DNA of 39,956 bases from Magnetospira sp. (GCA_028282245.1 JANQIL010000101.1:1-39956); one strand, 5' to 3'; shown: positions 18,966 to 27,827, counted from the first letter of the stretch. Notes: generated by a model from the sequence alone, not told the origin. Program-made: numbers and translations.

Positions 18966-19120
18966 ATATGTTCGATTGGGGCACAATGCGGTCGTCGTAG
19001 CCTTGAAAGCGCCCTGTCCACGTAGATCGGCAGTCTGGGGCTCTGACACGCCCGCAGAGTCCCCAGGTGGGACACGGGCGAGGAGGTGCACTCGCTTTTT
19101 TCCGGAGGCCGCGCCGCACC

Positions 19121-19498
19121 CTACCCTTCCGGCATTGCGGAAGAATGATGGGAAATGATCAGCCATTGCTCACCATCCCATTTGTACACGAAGCTGTAAC
19201 GGACCTTTACGGTTTCGCCTTTGGCTGCAAGAGAAAAGGTGTAGATGCCTGAATCAACAGCAATATCACCACTGGTTTCAATTTGGCGCAGGTTGATGAC
19301 AGCGGATGGTTTTAAGAGCAGAAAGCGGGTGAAATAGTCTTCTTTTTCCGCTGGTGTTAGGCACGGCGTATTGGAAAGCGTGGGCAGGAGAATGGAGCGT
19401 TCCGCGTAGTTGGCGACGACTTTTTTCGGGTCACCCGTCTGCAGTGACTCGTTCCAACGGTCAAACAGAGCTGCGACGGTCTCGTCGGTAACGTTCAT
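19121..19498 (-). CDS. SnoaL-like / NTF2-fold protein
   Basis: The protein has 125 residues, starting at the ATG at 19498. The pattern VAALFDRWNESLQTGDPKKV, then NYAERSILLPTLSN and, at the end, VRYSFVYKWDGEQWLIISHHSS, is that of SgcJ/EcaC or CaMKII-association-like NTF2-fold proteins. These form dimeric cone folds with varied binding or catalytic roles. No signal peptide is seen. A GTTAAC-AGC-GTTAAC dyad lies just upstream (19513-19527) and may be promoter-linked. Base composition is lower in GC than the core genes. The specific role is unknown. Confidence 0.75.
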   Translation of the reverse strand: MNVTDETVAALFDRWNESLQTGDPKKVVANYAERSILLPTLSNTPCLTPAEKEDYFTRFLLLKPSAVINLRQIETSGDIAVDSGIYTFSLAAKGETVKVRYSFVYKWDGEQWLIISHHSSAMPEG

Positions 19499-19512
19499 GA
19501 TTCACACTCCAA

Positions 19513-19527
19513 GTTAACAGCGTTAAC
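19513..19527. promoter_or_regulatory. GTTAAC dyad upstream of the SnoaL-like gene
   Basis: GTTAAC-AGC-GTTAAC is a direct and inverted repeat, because GTTAAC is itself a palindrome, lying 15 bases before the SnoaL-like start codon. Its position fits an operator or the edge of a promoter for that gene. No regulator can be named. Confidence 0.35.
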
Positions 19528-19548
19528 ACCGTATGATGCGATCAGGGG

Positions 19549-19695
19549 TCACGCCAACCCCATCGACTTCAAAATCTTGCGAACATAAGCCTCCGACACG
19601 TTCCGGGTGATGAAGACAAGGCGTGAATGGCGGTCATCGCCCTCCGGCCATCCCGGCAGCAACCTCGCCGAAACCCTCGCCGCATTCGCCGCCAT
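19549..19695 (-). pseudogene. Short C-terminal fragment, possibly of a CobW-type GTPase
   Basis: The frame encodes 48 residues beginning three bases after the ABC permease stop. It includes LLPGWPEGDDRHSRLVFITR and ends YVRKILKSMGLA. The DDRHSRLVFITR portion resembles the C-terminal strand of CobW/COG0523 GTPases (commonly DRRSRLVFI). A start and the P-loop are absent, so if the match is right this is a 3' gene remnant. An alternative is a genuine small gene of unknown function. Confidence 0.4.
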
Positions 19696-19698
19696 CGT

Positions 19699-20502
19699 CT
19701 ATTCCCCCTGTTGGAGCAGCAGACCGCGCACCCGCGCGATACGCAGGGTGATCAGGAACCACGCCCCGGCGAGGATCAGGTAGACCCCGTTCAGGGCCAT
19801 CGACGCGGCCAGCAGGTCGGGCCGGAAACCATCGCCCAGCAGCACCGACCGCATGCCCTCGAACACGTGGCTCGACGGCAGCGCCCAGGCCACCGGCTGC
19901 AACCAGCCCGGCAGCACGTCGATCGGATAATAGATGCCGGACAACGGCGCGAGAGCGAAGATTCCGACCCAGGCCAGGCTCTCGGCGCCCTGTCCGAACC
20001 GCAGCACCAGGGAGGCGACGAACAGGCCGATGCTCCAGCCGAACACCATCAGGCCGATGAAAAAGCCGAGCAGCGGCAGGCCGAGATCGAACACCCAGAC
20101 CCCGTAGAACGGCAGCGCCAGCAGGGCGGCCGGCAGCACGCTGATCAGGGTGCGTATGAGGCTGAGGCTCATCATCGCCGCCAGATGTTCCCAGGGGCGC
20201 AGCGGGCTGACATAGAGGTGGCCCAGGTTGCGGGCCCAGATTTCCTCCATGAAGGTCAACGCCACCCCCAGGTTGGCGCGAAACAGGATGTCCCACAGCA
20301 GGACCGCCGAGATCAGGACTCCCACCGCCTCGGCGAACCAGGACGAGGTGCGCACCAGGAACAGAGTCATGAACCCCCACAGCACCATCTGCACGAACGG
20401 CCAATAGGCCAGTTCCAAAAGGCGCGGCCAGGACGAGCGCAGGATGTACAGGTGGCGCAGCATGACGGCGCCGATGCGGACCATCGACGAGCCGCCGGTC
20501 AT
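19699..20502 (-). CDS. ABC-2 type transporter permease
   Basis: The ATG at 20502, overlapping the ATPase stop by four bases, gives 267 residues; the longer frame upstream is a shadow of the ATPase gene. It is a polytopic protein with about six membrane helices and the ABC-2 pattern. This includes PLRPWEHLAAMM, the GIYYPIDVLPGWLQPVAWALPSSHVFEGMR block in the fifth-helix region, and a hydrophobic C-terminus. It forms an exporter with the ATPase encoded just upstream. The substrate cannot be inferred; NodJ/DRA-like drug or polysaccharide export are family precedents. Confidence 0.88.
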   Translation of the reverse strand: MTGGSSMVRIGAVMLRHLYILRSSWPRLLELAYWPFVQMVLWGFMTLFLVRTSSWFAEAVGVLISAVLLWDILFRANLGVALTFMEEIWARNLGHLYVSPLRPWEHLAAMMSLSLIRTLISVLPAALLALPFYGVWVFDLGLPLLGFFIGLMVFGWSIGLFVASLVLRFGQGAESLAWVGIFALAPLSGIYYPIDVLPGWLQPVAWALPSSHVFEGMRSVLLGDGFRPDLLAASMALNGVYLILAGAWFLITLRIARVRGLLLQQGE

Positions 20503-21299
20503 GGCGCGTCCTCCGTGGCCGGCCGGCGGTCGCGGGCGATGTCGAGGAACACCTCCTCCAGGTTGGCGCGACCGTAGCGGGCGATCAGGTCGCCGGGCGA
20601 TCCGGAATCGACGATTCGCCCGGCCCGCATCATCAGCACATGGTCGCACAGCCGTTCCACCTCGGCCATGTTGTGGGAGGCCAGCAGCAGGGTGGCGCCG
20701 GCGCGTTTCCGGTAGCGCTCCAGATACGTGCGGACCCAGTCGCCGCTGTCGGGATCGAGCGACGCCGTGGGTTCGTCGAGCAGCAGCAGGGACGGCGCGT
20801 TGAGCAGGGCCTTGGCCAGCGATACGCGGGTCCGCTGGCCGGCCGACAGTTCGCCGAACGGCCGCCTGGAGAGATCGGCGATGTCGAGTTCCTCGCTCAA
20901 GCGGGCGATCGTCCACGCCACGTCCGAAACTCCATAGAGAAGGGCGTAGACGGTCAGGTTCTCGCGCACCGTGAGGCGGCGCGGCATGTCCACGTAGGGG
21001 CTGGAGAAGTTCATGCGCGGCAGAACCCGCCGCGCGTCGCGCGTGATGTCGTGGCCAAGCACCCGCACGCTGCCCGAGGTGGGCAGCAGGAGACCCAGCA
21101 GCATCGACAGGGTGGTGGTCTTGCCGGCCCCGTTGCCGCCCAGGAGGGCGGTGGTCGAGCCGGCGGCGACGTCGAAGTCGATTCGGTCGACCGCGCCGAC
21201 CTCGCCGAACCGTTTCACCAGATCGCGCACCATGATGGCCGGTTCGGCGGCGGCCGCCGCGTTGCCACCGAGGTTCCCGTCGGGTGGTGCGTCGCGCAT
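20499..21299 (-). CDS. ABC transporter ATP-binding protein
   Basis: The protein has 266 residues. Walker A GGNGAGKT is at 54-61, the signature LSAGQ at 151-155, Walker B LLLLDEP at 171-177 and the switch His in LLLASHNMAE. FSSPYVDMPRRLTVRENL supplies the Q-loop region, with Ser-Ser instead of the usual Gln. The composition fits the DRA/NatA-like ABC-2 ATPases. The four-base overlap with the permease shows one transport unit. It is preceded by two degenerate EAL genes on the same strand. Confidence 0.93.
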   Translation of the reverse strand: MRDAPPDGNLGGNAAAAAEPAIMVRDLVKRFGEVGAVDRIDFDVAAGSTTALLGGNGAGKTTTLSMLLGLLLPTSGSVRVLGHDITRDARRVLPRMNFSSPYVDMPRRLTVRENLTVYALLYGVSDVAWTIARLSEELDIADLSRRPFGELSAGQRTRVSLAKALLNAPSLLLLDEPTASLDPDSGDWVRTYLERYRKRAGATLLLASHNMAEVERLCDHVLMMRAGRIVDSGSPGDLIARYGRANLEEVFLDIARDRRPATEDAP

Positions 21300-21302
21300 C
21301 GG

Positions 21303-22571
21303 TCAGCCGCGCCGCCGCTTGCGCTGCAGGAGATCCTGCTTGCGGTGTTCCTCGGCGATCAGGTTCTCCACGTGGCGGCCCTGGAAGATGCCGACCCCGA
21401 TGGCCTGCCCGAAGTCGATCGACTGCCGGGTGTCGCAGCGGCTCATCACCACCCGGTCGCCGCCGACCCGGGCGACCAGATCACGCAGGTGATCGATCTC
21501 CCGCTCGTCCTCGGTCGCCATGTCGGGCGACCAGATCAGCTTGACCAGATCGAAGCCCAGCCCCTCGCGGTCGATGAAGCCCAGGGTATCGCGCGTCAGG
21601 CCGTCCAGGCACAGGCGATAGCCGCGCTCCTTGATGAATTCGCGGGCGAACATGAAGGCGCCGAGGTCGCGGAAGATGTCGATCCGCTGAAGCTCCACCA
21701 TCATCGTGCCGCGCCGGCTGGCGGTTACCGAATCGTCGAAGGCCAGGAATTCGGGCGACAGCAGGGTCACCACGTTGAGGTTGAAGCTGATGTCGCCGGA
21801 CAGGGTGAAATAGTCGTCCTTGCGCAACAGCGACAGGACGCGCCGGTCGAGCACGCTGGTCAGGTGCTGGAACAGCCAGCGATTGGCGGCGAGGTCGATT
21901 CCCGGGGTCATCGCCTCGCGCAGATCGCCGATCGAGATGAACAGTTCGGAGAACACCGGCTGCGGGGCGGCCGAGCCGACGATCGCCGAGGCGTACTGGC
22001 GGCGCACCATGTTCGACAGGTCGGCCCTGGAGAGCGCCTCCTCCAGGCGCGCCAGGGTTCGCGGCGTGATCGGCTCGCCGAACTCCTGCTTGACCCGGAG
22101 CGCCGCCTTGGCTTCCTGCTCGGCCTCCACCTGCGCCTCGCGCGCCTTCTCGTCGGCCACCAGCGAGCGGGCGAGGTCGAGGATGTCGGTGTACTGGGCG
22201 TCGGCGTCGTACCAGGTGCAGAAGCGATCGACCCCGTCGCTCTCCGGAATCAGCAGCGGATCGTCGCCGAACAGAAACCGCAGCTTGACGACCGAGGTTT
22301 CCACCTCGCTCTGCGCCTCCCGGCGGAACACCAGGATGAGATCGCTGCTGGCGAGGGTGAACAGCTGCCCCTGAAGGCTCTTGATCACCTGCTCGAAGCC
22401 GTTGGCGGCGATCCGCAGATGATGGTCGCGGCGGTTGTAGGGGCGCAAGCCCGACATATGGATATGCAGGAGGCGGCGGCCCTCCTTGTGGTCGTGCAGC
22501 CGCTGCACGTAATCGAGGAACAGCTTCTCCTGGCTCGGCAGGCGGCGCTGGCTATCGAACCCGGTGGCCAT
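21303..22571 (-). CDS. Degenerate EAL-domain protein, copy A
   Basis: The protein has 422 residues. The C-terminal half keeps the skeleton of an EAL phosphodiesterase: SFNLNVVTLLSPEF (Asn strand), MMVELQRIDIF (the ELTE-like Glu), a lysine in FDLVKLIWSP and FQGRHVEN in place of QGY. The EAL tripeptide itself, the paired Asp of DDFG and the EGVE motif are missing or altered. The N-terminal 170 residues have a diverged nucleotide-cyclase-like pattern (LRIAANGF, LILVFRREAQSEVETSVVKLRFLF) with no GGDEF. It is thus probably a catalytically inactive cyclic-di-GMP-related regulator. It lies 12 bases after its paralog and three before the ABC ATPase, so the three may be one transcript. Confidence 0.7.
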   Translation of the reverse strand: MATGFDSQRRLPSQEKLFLDYVQRLHDHKEGRRLLHIHMSGLRPYNRRDHHLRIAANGFEQVIKSLQGQLFTLASSDLILVFRREAQSEVETSVVKLRFLFGDDPLLIPESDGVDRFCTWYDADAQYTDILDLARSLVADEKAREAQVEAEQEAKAALRVKQEFGEPITPRTLARLEEALSRADLSNMVRRQYASAIVGSAAPQPVFSELFISIGDLREAMTPGIDLAANRWLFQHLTSVLDRRVLSLLRKDDYFTLSGDISFNLNVVTLLSPEFLAFDDSVTASRRGTMMVELQRIDIFRDLGAFMFAREFIKERGYRLCLDGLTRDTLGFIDREGLGFDLVKLIWSPDMATEDEREIDHLRDLVARVGGDRVVMSRCDTRQSIDFGQAIGVGIFQGRHVENLIAEEHRKQDLLQRKRRRG

Positions 22572-22583
22572 TCCAACTCCCTC

Positions 22584-23816
22584 TCAGGCCCGGCCGCCGG
22601 CCGTCATGGCCGACACAAGGCGGTCGATGAAACGCCCCTGGAACCGGGTGACGCCGATCTCCATGCCCACCTTGATCGCGTCCTCGTCGTCGATGCGGGC
22701 GAGCACGACGGTGTCGCGGATCTCGGCCAGCGAATCGCGCACCTGCCGCAGACGGCCCTTGAACTCGCTCGACAGCAGATTCCCCGACCAGTTGATCTTG
22801 ATGTAGTCGACGTCGAGCGGCAAGGGATCGAAGTATTGCAGGGCCAGCGGATGGAGGCCGTCGATCAGGACCGCGAAGCCGCGCCGTCGCAGACGGTCGC
22901 GGGCCTCGCGGAACAGCCTCAGGTCGGCGAACACGTCGACTTGCTGCAACTCGACCACCACCTTGTCGCCATTCGGGCCGACCCGCATGGCGAAGGCGTC
23001 GAAATCGGCCGACAGGACGGTGCTGATGTTGAGGTTGAGGCTGATCGGCCGGCCCGGCGCCGCGAAGTCGCGCCGCCCGAGCACCGCCAGGATGCGGCGG
23101 TCCAGGATCTCGGTCAGGTACAGGAACAGCCAGAAGTCGGACATGATGTGGACGCCCGGCGCGACCCGCTTCTTGAGGTCGGCGATCGACACGTAGTGTT
23201 CGCGGAACAGAAGCCGACCGCCGTCGCCGCCCACCTCGACCGCCGCCTGATGGCTGATCAGGTCGGCGATGCGGGTATGCTGCAAGCGGTCGACCACGGC
23301 GGCCAGCGCGCGGGCGTCGATCGGCTTGCCGAGCACCACCTCGCTGCTCGCGGCGTCCTTGTCCTCGGTGATCCGCAGGCCGTCCTCGATCAGGTCGTCG
23401 AGCATCGACTGAAAGAGACCGTAGTCGATCTCCAGGTCGTACCAACTCGCGAACCGCTCGCCGCGTCCGCCGTCCTCGCCGAAGATCAGCGGGTCCTCGG
23501 CGAACAGGTTGCGCAGCTTGCGGATCACCACGTCGATGTCGTTGACACGCACGTCGCGGCACATCAGCACGAGGTCGCAATTTGCGGCCACGTAGAGGTT
23601 GGCGTCATAGTTGTTCGAGAGGTTCTCGAACGCCCGCACCGCGATCCGCACGTGCGCCGCCTCGCGATGGTAGGGACGCAGCCGGGAGAGGTGGATATGA
23701 ATCGCGATGCAGCCCTGACGGTTGTTGCGGATGCGCCGCAGATGGTCGACCAGCGGTGGTTCCTCGCCGGCGATGCCCAGGGTTGGGTTGTGGGTGGTCG
23801 GGACTGTGTCTTCCAT
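22584..23816 (-). CDS. Degenerate EAL-domain protein, copy B
   Basis: The ATG at 23816 gives 410 residues; the longer upstream frame is rejected because it has a GC-rich random look. It is a paralog of the following gene with the same layout. The N-terminal region has LRPYHREAAHVRIAVRAFEN and CDLVLMCRDVRVNDIDVVIRKLRNLF, comparable to a GGDEF domain without its motif. The C-terminal half has ISLNLNISTVLSADF, VVVELQQVDVF, IDGLHPLALQYFDPLPLDVD, YIKINWS and RFQGRFID. Glu and Lys of the EAL catalytic set are present, but the EAL and EGVE motifs are not. It is likely a c-di-GMP binding or adaptor protein. It diverges from a PP2A-like phosphatase gene. Confidence 0.7.
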   Translation of the reverse strand: MEDTVPTTHNPTLGIAGEEPPLVDHLRRIRNNRQGCIAIHIHLSRLRPYHREAAHVRIAVRAFENLSNNYDANLYVAANCDLVLMCRDVRVNDIDVVIRKLRNLFAEDPLIFGEDGGRGERFASWYDLEIDYGLFQSMLDDLIEDGLRITEDKDAASSEVVLGKPIDARALAAVVDRLQHTRIADLISHQAAVEVGGDGGRLLFREHYVSIADLKKRVAPGVHIMSDFWLFLYLTEILDRRILAVLGRRDFAAPGRPISLNLNISTVLSADFDAFAMRVGPNGDKVVVELQQVDVFADLRLFREARDRLRRRGFAVLIDGLHPLALQYFDPLPLDVDYIKINWSGNLLSSEFKGRLRQVRDSLAEIRDTVVLARIDDEDAIKVGMEIGVTRFQGRFIDRLVSAMTAGGRA

Positions 23817-23921
23817 GCCGTTCCCTGCGCCGGATCGCCCGGGGCGCGGGTGTTGCCTTCGATGCCGCGCGCCCACATCTTAAGGCGATGCCGTTGCCGG
23901 AGACAATAGAGGGTCTCGATC

Positions 23922-24641
23922 ATGCCAAGCCTGCCGCCCGGTCTGCGTGTCTACGCGATCGGCGACGTTCATGGCCGCAGTGACCTGCTCGGCCGACTCC
24001 ACCTCGCGATCGCCGCCGACGCCACCGGATTCGATGGCCGGCGGCTGCTGATCCACCTCGGCGACTACGTGGACCGTGGTCCCGACAGCCGGGGCGTCCT
24101 CGACATGCTGGCGGCCGGTCCGCCGCCCGGCTTCGAGGCCGTCAACCTGAAGGGCAATCACGAGGACATGATGCAGCGGGTGCTCGGCGGCGACGACCGC
24201 ATTGCGACGTCCTGGCTGCTCAACGGCGGCGACCGGACGCTGCAATCGTACGGTCTGGCGTGCGACGCGGAGGATGTCGATATCGAGCGCCTGCGCGACG
24301 GTCTGTTCGACATGGTGCCGGCGGCGCATCTGAGGTTTCTGCGCGGCCTCGCGATCTCCTATCGGGCCGGCGGCTATTTCTTCGCCCACGCCGGGGTGCA
24401 TCCCCGGCGCCCCCTGGACAGGCAGCGCGAGGCGGACCTGATGTGGATCCGCGACTCCTTCCTGCGTCATAAAAAGAATTTCGGGGCGGTGGTGGTGCAT
24501 GGCCACAGCATCGCTCCCCGGCCGCAGTTGCGCGACAACCGCATCGGCGTCGACACCGGCGCCTATGACAGCGGTTGCCTGACCTGCGTGGTCCTGGAGG
24601 GGACGCGGCGGCGGTTCCTCAGCGCGCTGGCGGAGGACTGA
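23922..24641 (+). CDS. PP2A-like metallophosphoesterase (serine/threonine phosphatase family)
   Basis: The protein has 239 residues and carries the three classic calcineurin-like motifs: GDVHG at 14-18, GDYVDRG at 47-53 and GNHE at 78-81. It also has a later HAGVHP and VVHGHS with metal-binding histidines. This is the bacterial PrpA/ApaH-like group that dephosphorylates proteins or hydrolyses dinucleoside polyphosphates; the substrate is not evident. It diverges from the degenerate EAL pair with a 105-base gap and is followed by the candidate small RNA on the opposite strand. Confidence 0.9.
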   Translation: MPSLPPGLRVYAIGDVHGRSDLLGRLHLAIAADATGFDGRRLLIHLGDYVDRGPDSRGVLDMLAAGPPPGFEAVNLKGNHEDMMQRVLGGDDRIATSWLLNGGDRTLQSYGLACDAEDVDIERLRDGLFDMVPAAHLRFLRGLAISYRAGGYFFAHAGVHPRRPLDRQREADLMWIRDSFLRHKKNFGAVVVHGHSIAPRPQLRDNRIGVDTGAYDSGCLTCVVLEGTRRRFLSALAED

Positions 24642-24705
24642 TGCATGCCGAGGTCGTCGCCACCGTGCCCACCCGCCCCGTCGAGCACGACGACGGCTAT
24701 CCATC

Positions 24706-24738
24706 GAAAAAGAAAGCCCCGGCCAATGGGCCGGGGCT
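24706..24738 (-). terminator. Intrinsic terminator of the candidate small RNA
   Basis: Read on the minus strand, AGCCCCGGCC, a CATT loop and GGCCGGGGCT form a perfect ten-pair stem (24715-24738) followed by TTTCTTTTTC. This is an ideal rho-independent terminator for leftward transcription. No supported coding gene ends here: the LysR gene stops about 410 bases further right. Confidence 0.85.
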
Positions 24739-24890
24739 AAGTTCAACAGGGAGGCTTCACGTCTGGGAGACGTGGGACTCGACCCAACTGGGAGGAAGAG
24801 CGAGCCCCTATTCCGGGCAGCACGCCCGAAAATCCGCGACGCACACCGGCGCGATCGCCGCCATGGGACCGTTCGCCGTTCGTCTGATTG
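24706..24890 (-). ncRNA. Candidate anti-Shine-Dalgarno small RNA
   Basis: The intergenic minus strand ending at the terminator at 24706-24738 has no open gene but is highly structured. In order from 5' it has a CGGGC-GUGCU-GCCCG hairpin, CUUCCUCCCAG (24788-24798 region), a perfect CACGUCU-CCC-AGACGUG hairpin (24758-24774) with CCC in the loop, AAGCCUCCC (about 24749-24757), then the terminator. Three CUCCC elements exposed in single strands or loops are the hallmark of alphaproteobacterial AbcR-type and other anti-SD small RNAs that block ribosome binding. The A/T-rich stretch near 24885-24900 (ACTAATATAAC on this strand) could be its promoter. The 5' end is a guess. It lies downstream of a LsrB/VtlR-type gene; VtlR is known to activate an AbcR in Brucella. 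Confidence 0.55.
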
Positions 24891-25050
24891 TTATATTAGT
24901 AAGAAATGATGCGCGGTCCATCCGCGATATAACAAAACTGCCATGCATTTTGCGCATGACTACCGAAAGAAGGTATGTCCGTCAATTGATCCTGGAGCGG
25001 TGGAGTTTTTTTATTGCAGTGAGAGAAAAACATCGAAAGTTCTGAAATTA
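24891..25050. promoter_or_regulatory. A/T-rich control region upstream of the candidate small RNA
   Basis: This non-coding stretch is much richer in A and T than its surroundings. On the minus strand it offers TAATAT and TTATAT boxes that could serve as -10 elements for the small RNA. No confident -35 match or LysR-type T-N11-A operator could be fixed by eye. No coding gene was found in it. Confidence 0.35.
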
Positions 25051-25081
25051 TACGGAGTCCAACTGGCATTCGGGTTCCGTA
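25051..25081. repeat. Palindrome downstream of the LysR gene
   Basis: TACGGAGTCC at 25051-25060 pairs with GGGTTCCGTA at 25072-25081, with two G-U wobbles. The arm CGGAGTCC and the inner ATTCGG match the palindromes at 9844-9882 and 3639-3662. It follows the LysR stop by about 70 bases and may end that transcript. Confidence 0.5.
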
Positions 25082-25151
25082 TCCAGCCGTCATCGCGCGG
25101 CCAGGCGACGCCGACCGGTGGCTCCGGAGCCGATCCGGACGCCGCGTGACG

Positions 25152-26045
25152 TCACTCGAACTCGGCGATCTTGCGCAGCAGGAAATCGCGGAACACGCTG
25201 ATTCGCTTGGAATGCCGGAGTTCTTCCGGGTACACGAAATAGGAATCGATGCTCGGCCGGTCCTGCTCCACGTCGGCCAGAACCTCGACCAGGGTGCCGC
25301 CCTCGCGGTTGATGTAGTCGGGCAGGGCGCCCAGGCCGAGGCCGCTGTACACCGCCCGGTACATGCCGTAGACGTTGTTGACCCGCAGCAGCGGACGCCG
25401 TCGGCGGTCCGGTCCGGCCCCCAGGTCCATCAGCCAGTTGGCGTTGGTGAACGGCGGTCGGGCGCCCTCCCCGAACACGATCAGCGCGTGGTCGTCCAGG
25501 TCGTCCGGGCTTTGCGGGGCGCCGTGGCGCGCCAGGTAGTCCGGATGGGCGTAGATGCGATAGGGCATGTTGAGCAAATGGCGCTGCACCAGGTCGGGCT
25601 GGCGCGGCGGCAGCATGCGAATCGCCACGTCGGCCTCGCGCATCGAGAGGTCCAGGTCGCGGTCGGTGAGGATCACCGTCAGGTCGACATCCGGGCAGTG
25701 CTCCAGGAACTCCTTCAGACGCGGGGTCAGCCAGATGCTGCCGAAGGCAACCGTCGTGGTCACGGTCAACGGGCCTTGGGCGCGATCTTTGCTCTCGCTC
25801 AGCCGGGCCTCGGTCATCGCCAGCTTGGCGAACACGTCGTGCGCCGTCTTGAACAGAAGCTCGCCCTGCTCGGTCAGGATCAGGCCGCGCGCGTGGCGGT
25901 GAAACAAATGGACCTGAAGGCTCTCCTCCAGGGCGCTGATCTGCCGGCTGACCGCCGATTGGCTAAGGTTCAGGTGTTCGCCGGCGTGGGTGAAACTGCC
26001 CGCCTCGGCGACCGCGTGAAACACCCGCAGCTTGTCCCAGTCCAT
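25152..26045 (-). CDS. lsrB: LysR-type regulator (LsrB/VtlR type)
   Basis: The protein has 297 residues. The N-terminal winged helix-turn-helix starts MDWDKLRVFHAVAEAGSFTH and continues LNLSQSAVSRQISALEESL, then LFHRHARGLILTEQGE. This N-terminus is nearly identical to LsrB/VtlR regulators of Rhizobiales. A LysR substrate-binding domain follows, with VTTTVAFGSIWLTPRLKEFL. LsrB/VtlR regulators control oxidative-stress genes and, in Brucella, the AbcR2 small RNA. It is placed directly beside trxB as in many alphaproteobacteria, supporting orthology. It is on the same strand as, and upstream of, the candidate small RNA. Effector-sensing cysteines were not evaluated. Confidence 0.85.
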   Translation of the reverse strand: MDWDKLRVFHAVAEAGSFTHAGEHLNLSQSAVSRQISALEESLQVHLFHRHARGLILTEQGELLFKTAHDVFAKLAMTEARLSESKDRAQGPLTVTTTVAFGSIWLTPRLKEFLEHCPDVDLTVILTDRDLDLSMREADVAIRMLPPRQPDLVQRHLLNMPYRIYAHPDYLARHGAPQSPDDLDDHALIVFGEGARPPFTNANWLMDLGAGPDRRRRPLLRVNNVYGMYRAVYSGLGLGALPDYINREGGTLVEVLADVEQDRPSIDSYFVYPEELRHSKRISVFRDFLLRKIAEFE

Positions 26046-26127
26046 GCCTCACGTCCTCCCGTTTGGCCATTTCGCCTGACCGCCGCCAAGGGGGACCGCT
26101 CCCCCGCGCGGCCGCAGGCCGGACCGG

Positions 26128-27180
<1,053 letters not shown>

Positions 27181-27204
27181 TCATCCCGAAAGGATCGCCG
27201 CTGG

Positions 27205-27720
27205 CTAGAGGGCCGCCTTGGCGGCCGCGACAACCGCCGCGTAGTCGGGTTCGTGCGTCACCTCGGGCACGATCTGGGCATGGGTCAGCGCCCCGCCGCG
27301 ATCAACCACGAACACCGCCCGGGCAAGCAGGCGCAGTTCCTTGATGTGCACCCCGTAGGCGTCGGCGAACGACATCTGGGCATGGTCGGACAGGGTCTCG
27401 ACGGCGCTCACTCCGGCGGCGCCGCACCAGCGGGCCTGGGCGAACGGCAGGTCGGCCGACAGGGTCAGGATCCTGACGTCGTCGCCGAGCGCCGCCGCCT
27501 CCTGGTTGAAGCGCCGCGTCTGGGCGTCGCAGACCGGAGTGTCCAGCGACGGCACCGCCGACAGGATCACGACCTTGCCGGCGTAGTCGGCCAGGTGGCG
27601 CGGCGACAGGTCATTGGCCAGGGCCGTGAACTCGGGCGCCCTGGCGCCCGCCTCGACGGGATTGCCAAGCAGGGTCAGGCCGTTTCCCTGGAACGTGATG
27701 ACTCCGGTGCGTTCGGTCAT
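27205..27720 (-). CDS. tpx: Thiol peroxidase
   Basis: The protein has 171 residues and is a full-length 2-Cys peroxiredoxin of the Tpx group. The peroxidatic Cys64 is in PSLDTPVCDAQTRRFN and the resolving Cys99 in ARWCGAAG, 35 residues apart as in E. coli Tpx. It reduces peroxides with electrons from thioredoxin, which TrxB, encoded next in the same direction, recharges. It diverges from an Lrp/AsnC gene; the shared 264-base gap holds probable control sites. Confidence 0.95.
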   Translation of the reverse strand: MTERTGVITFQGNGLTLLGNPVEAGARAPEFTALANDLSPRHLADYAGKVVILSAVPSLDTPVCDAQTRRFNQEAAALGDDVRILTLSADLPFAQARWCGAAGVSAVETLSDHAQMSFADAYGVHIKELRLLARAVFVVDRGGALTHAQIVPEVTHEPDYAAVVAAAKAAL

Positions 27721-27808
27721 GGTTGCGTCTCCTCAAGTGGTTAGGGCGGGGATTGGAAGCCTTCGGCAGGGGTCGCGACGCCAAACCGTACCCCCGGCGC
27801 CGCATAAT

Positions 27809-27827
27809 CGCCAAGGATATATTGGCG
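27809..27827. promoter_or_regulatory. CGCCAA-N7-TTGGCG dyad between tpx and lrp
   Basis: A perfect six-base inverted repeat, CGCCAA at 27809-27814 and TTGGCG at 27822-27827, spans an AAGGATAT-containing spacer. The same AAGGAT octamer recurs inverted at 27943-27950 and directly at 27973-27978. It is likely an operator for tpx or lrp; the binding protein is unproven. Confidence 0.5.

Noticed and set aside
20640..23909. A continuous plus-strand frame of more than 1000 residues
   Set aside because: It is antisense to the ABC ATPase and the two EAL-like genes; the translation is low-complexity Arg/Gly/Val-rich without family motifs, the usual shadow in high-GC codons.
24715..24738. Terminator for the PP2A-like phosphatase on the plus strand
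   Set aside because: The stem is followed on the plus strand by AAGTTCAAC, not a U-tract; the T-rich tail is on the minus strand, so it serves leftward transcription.
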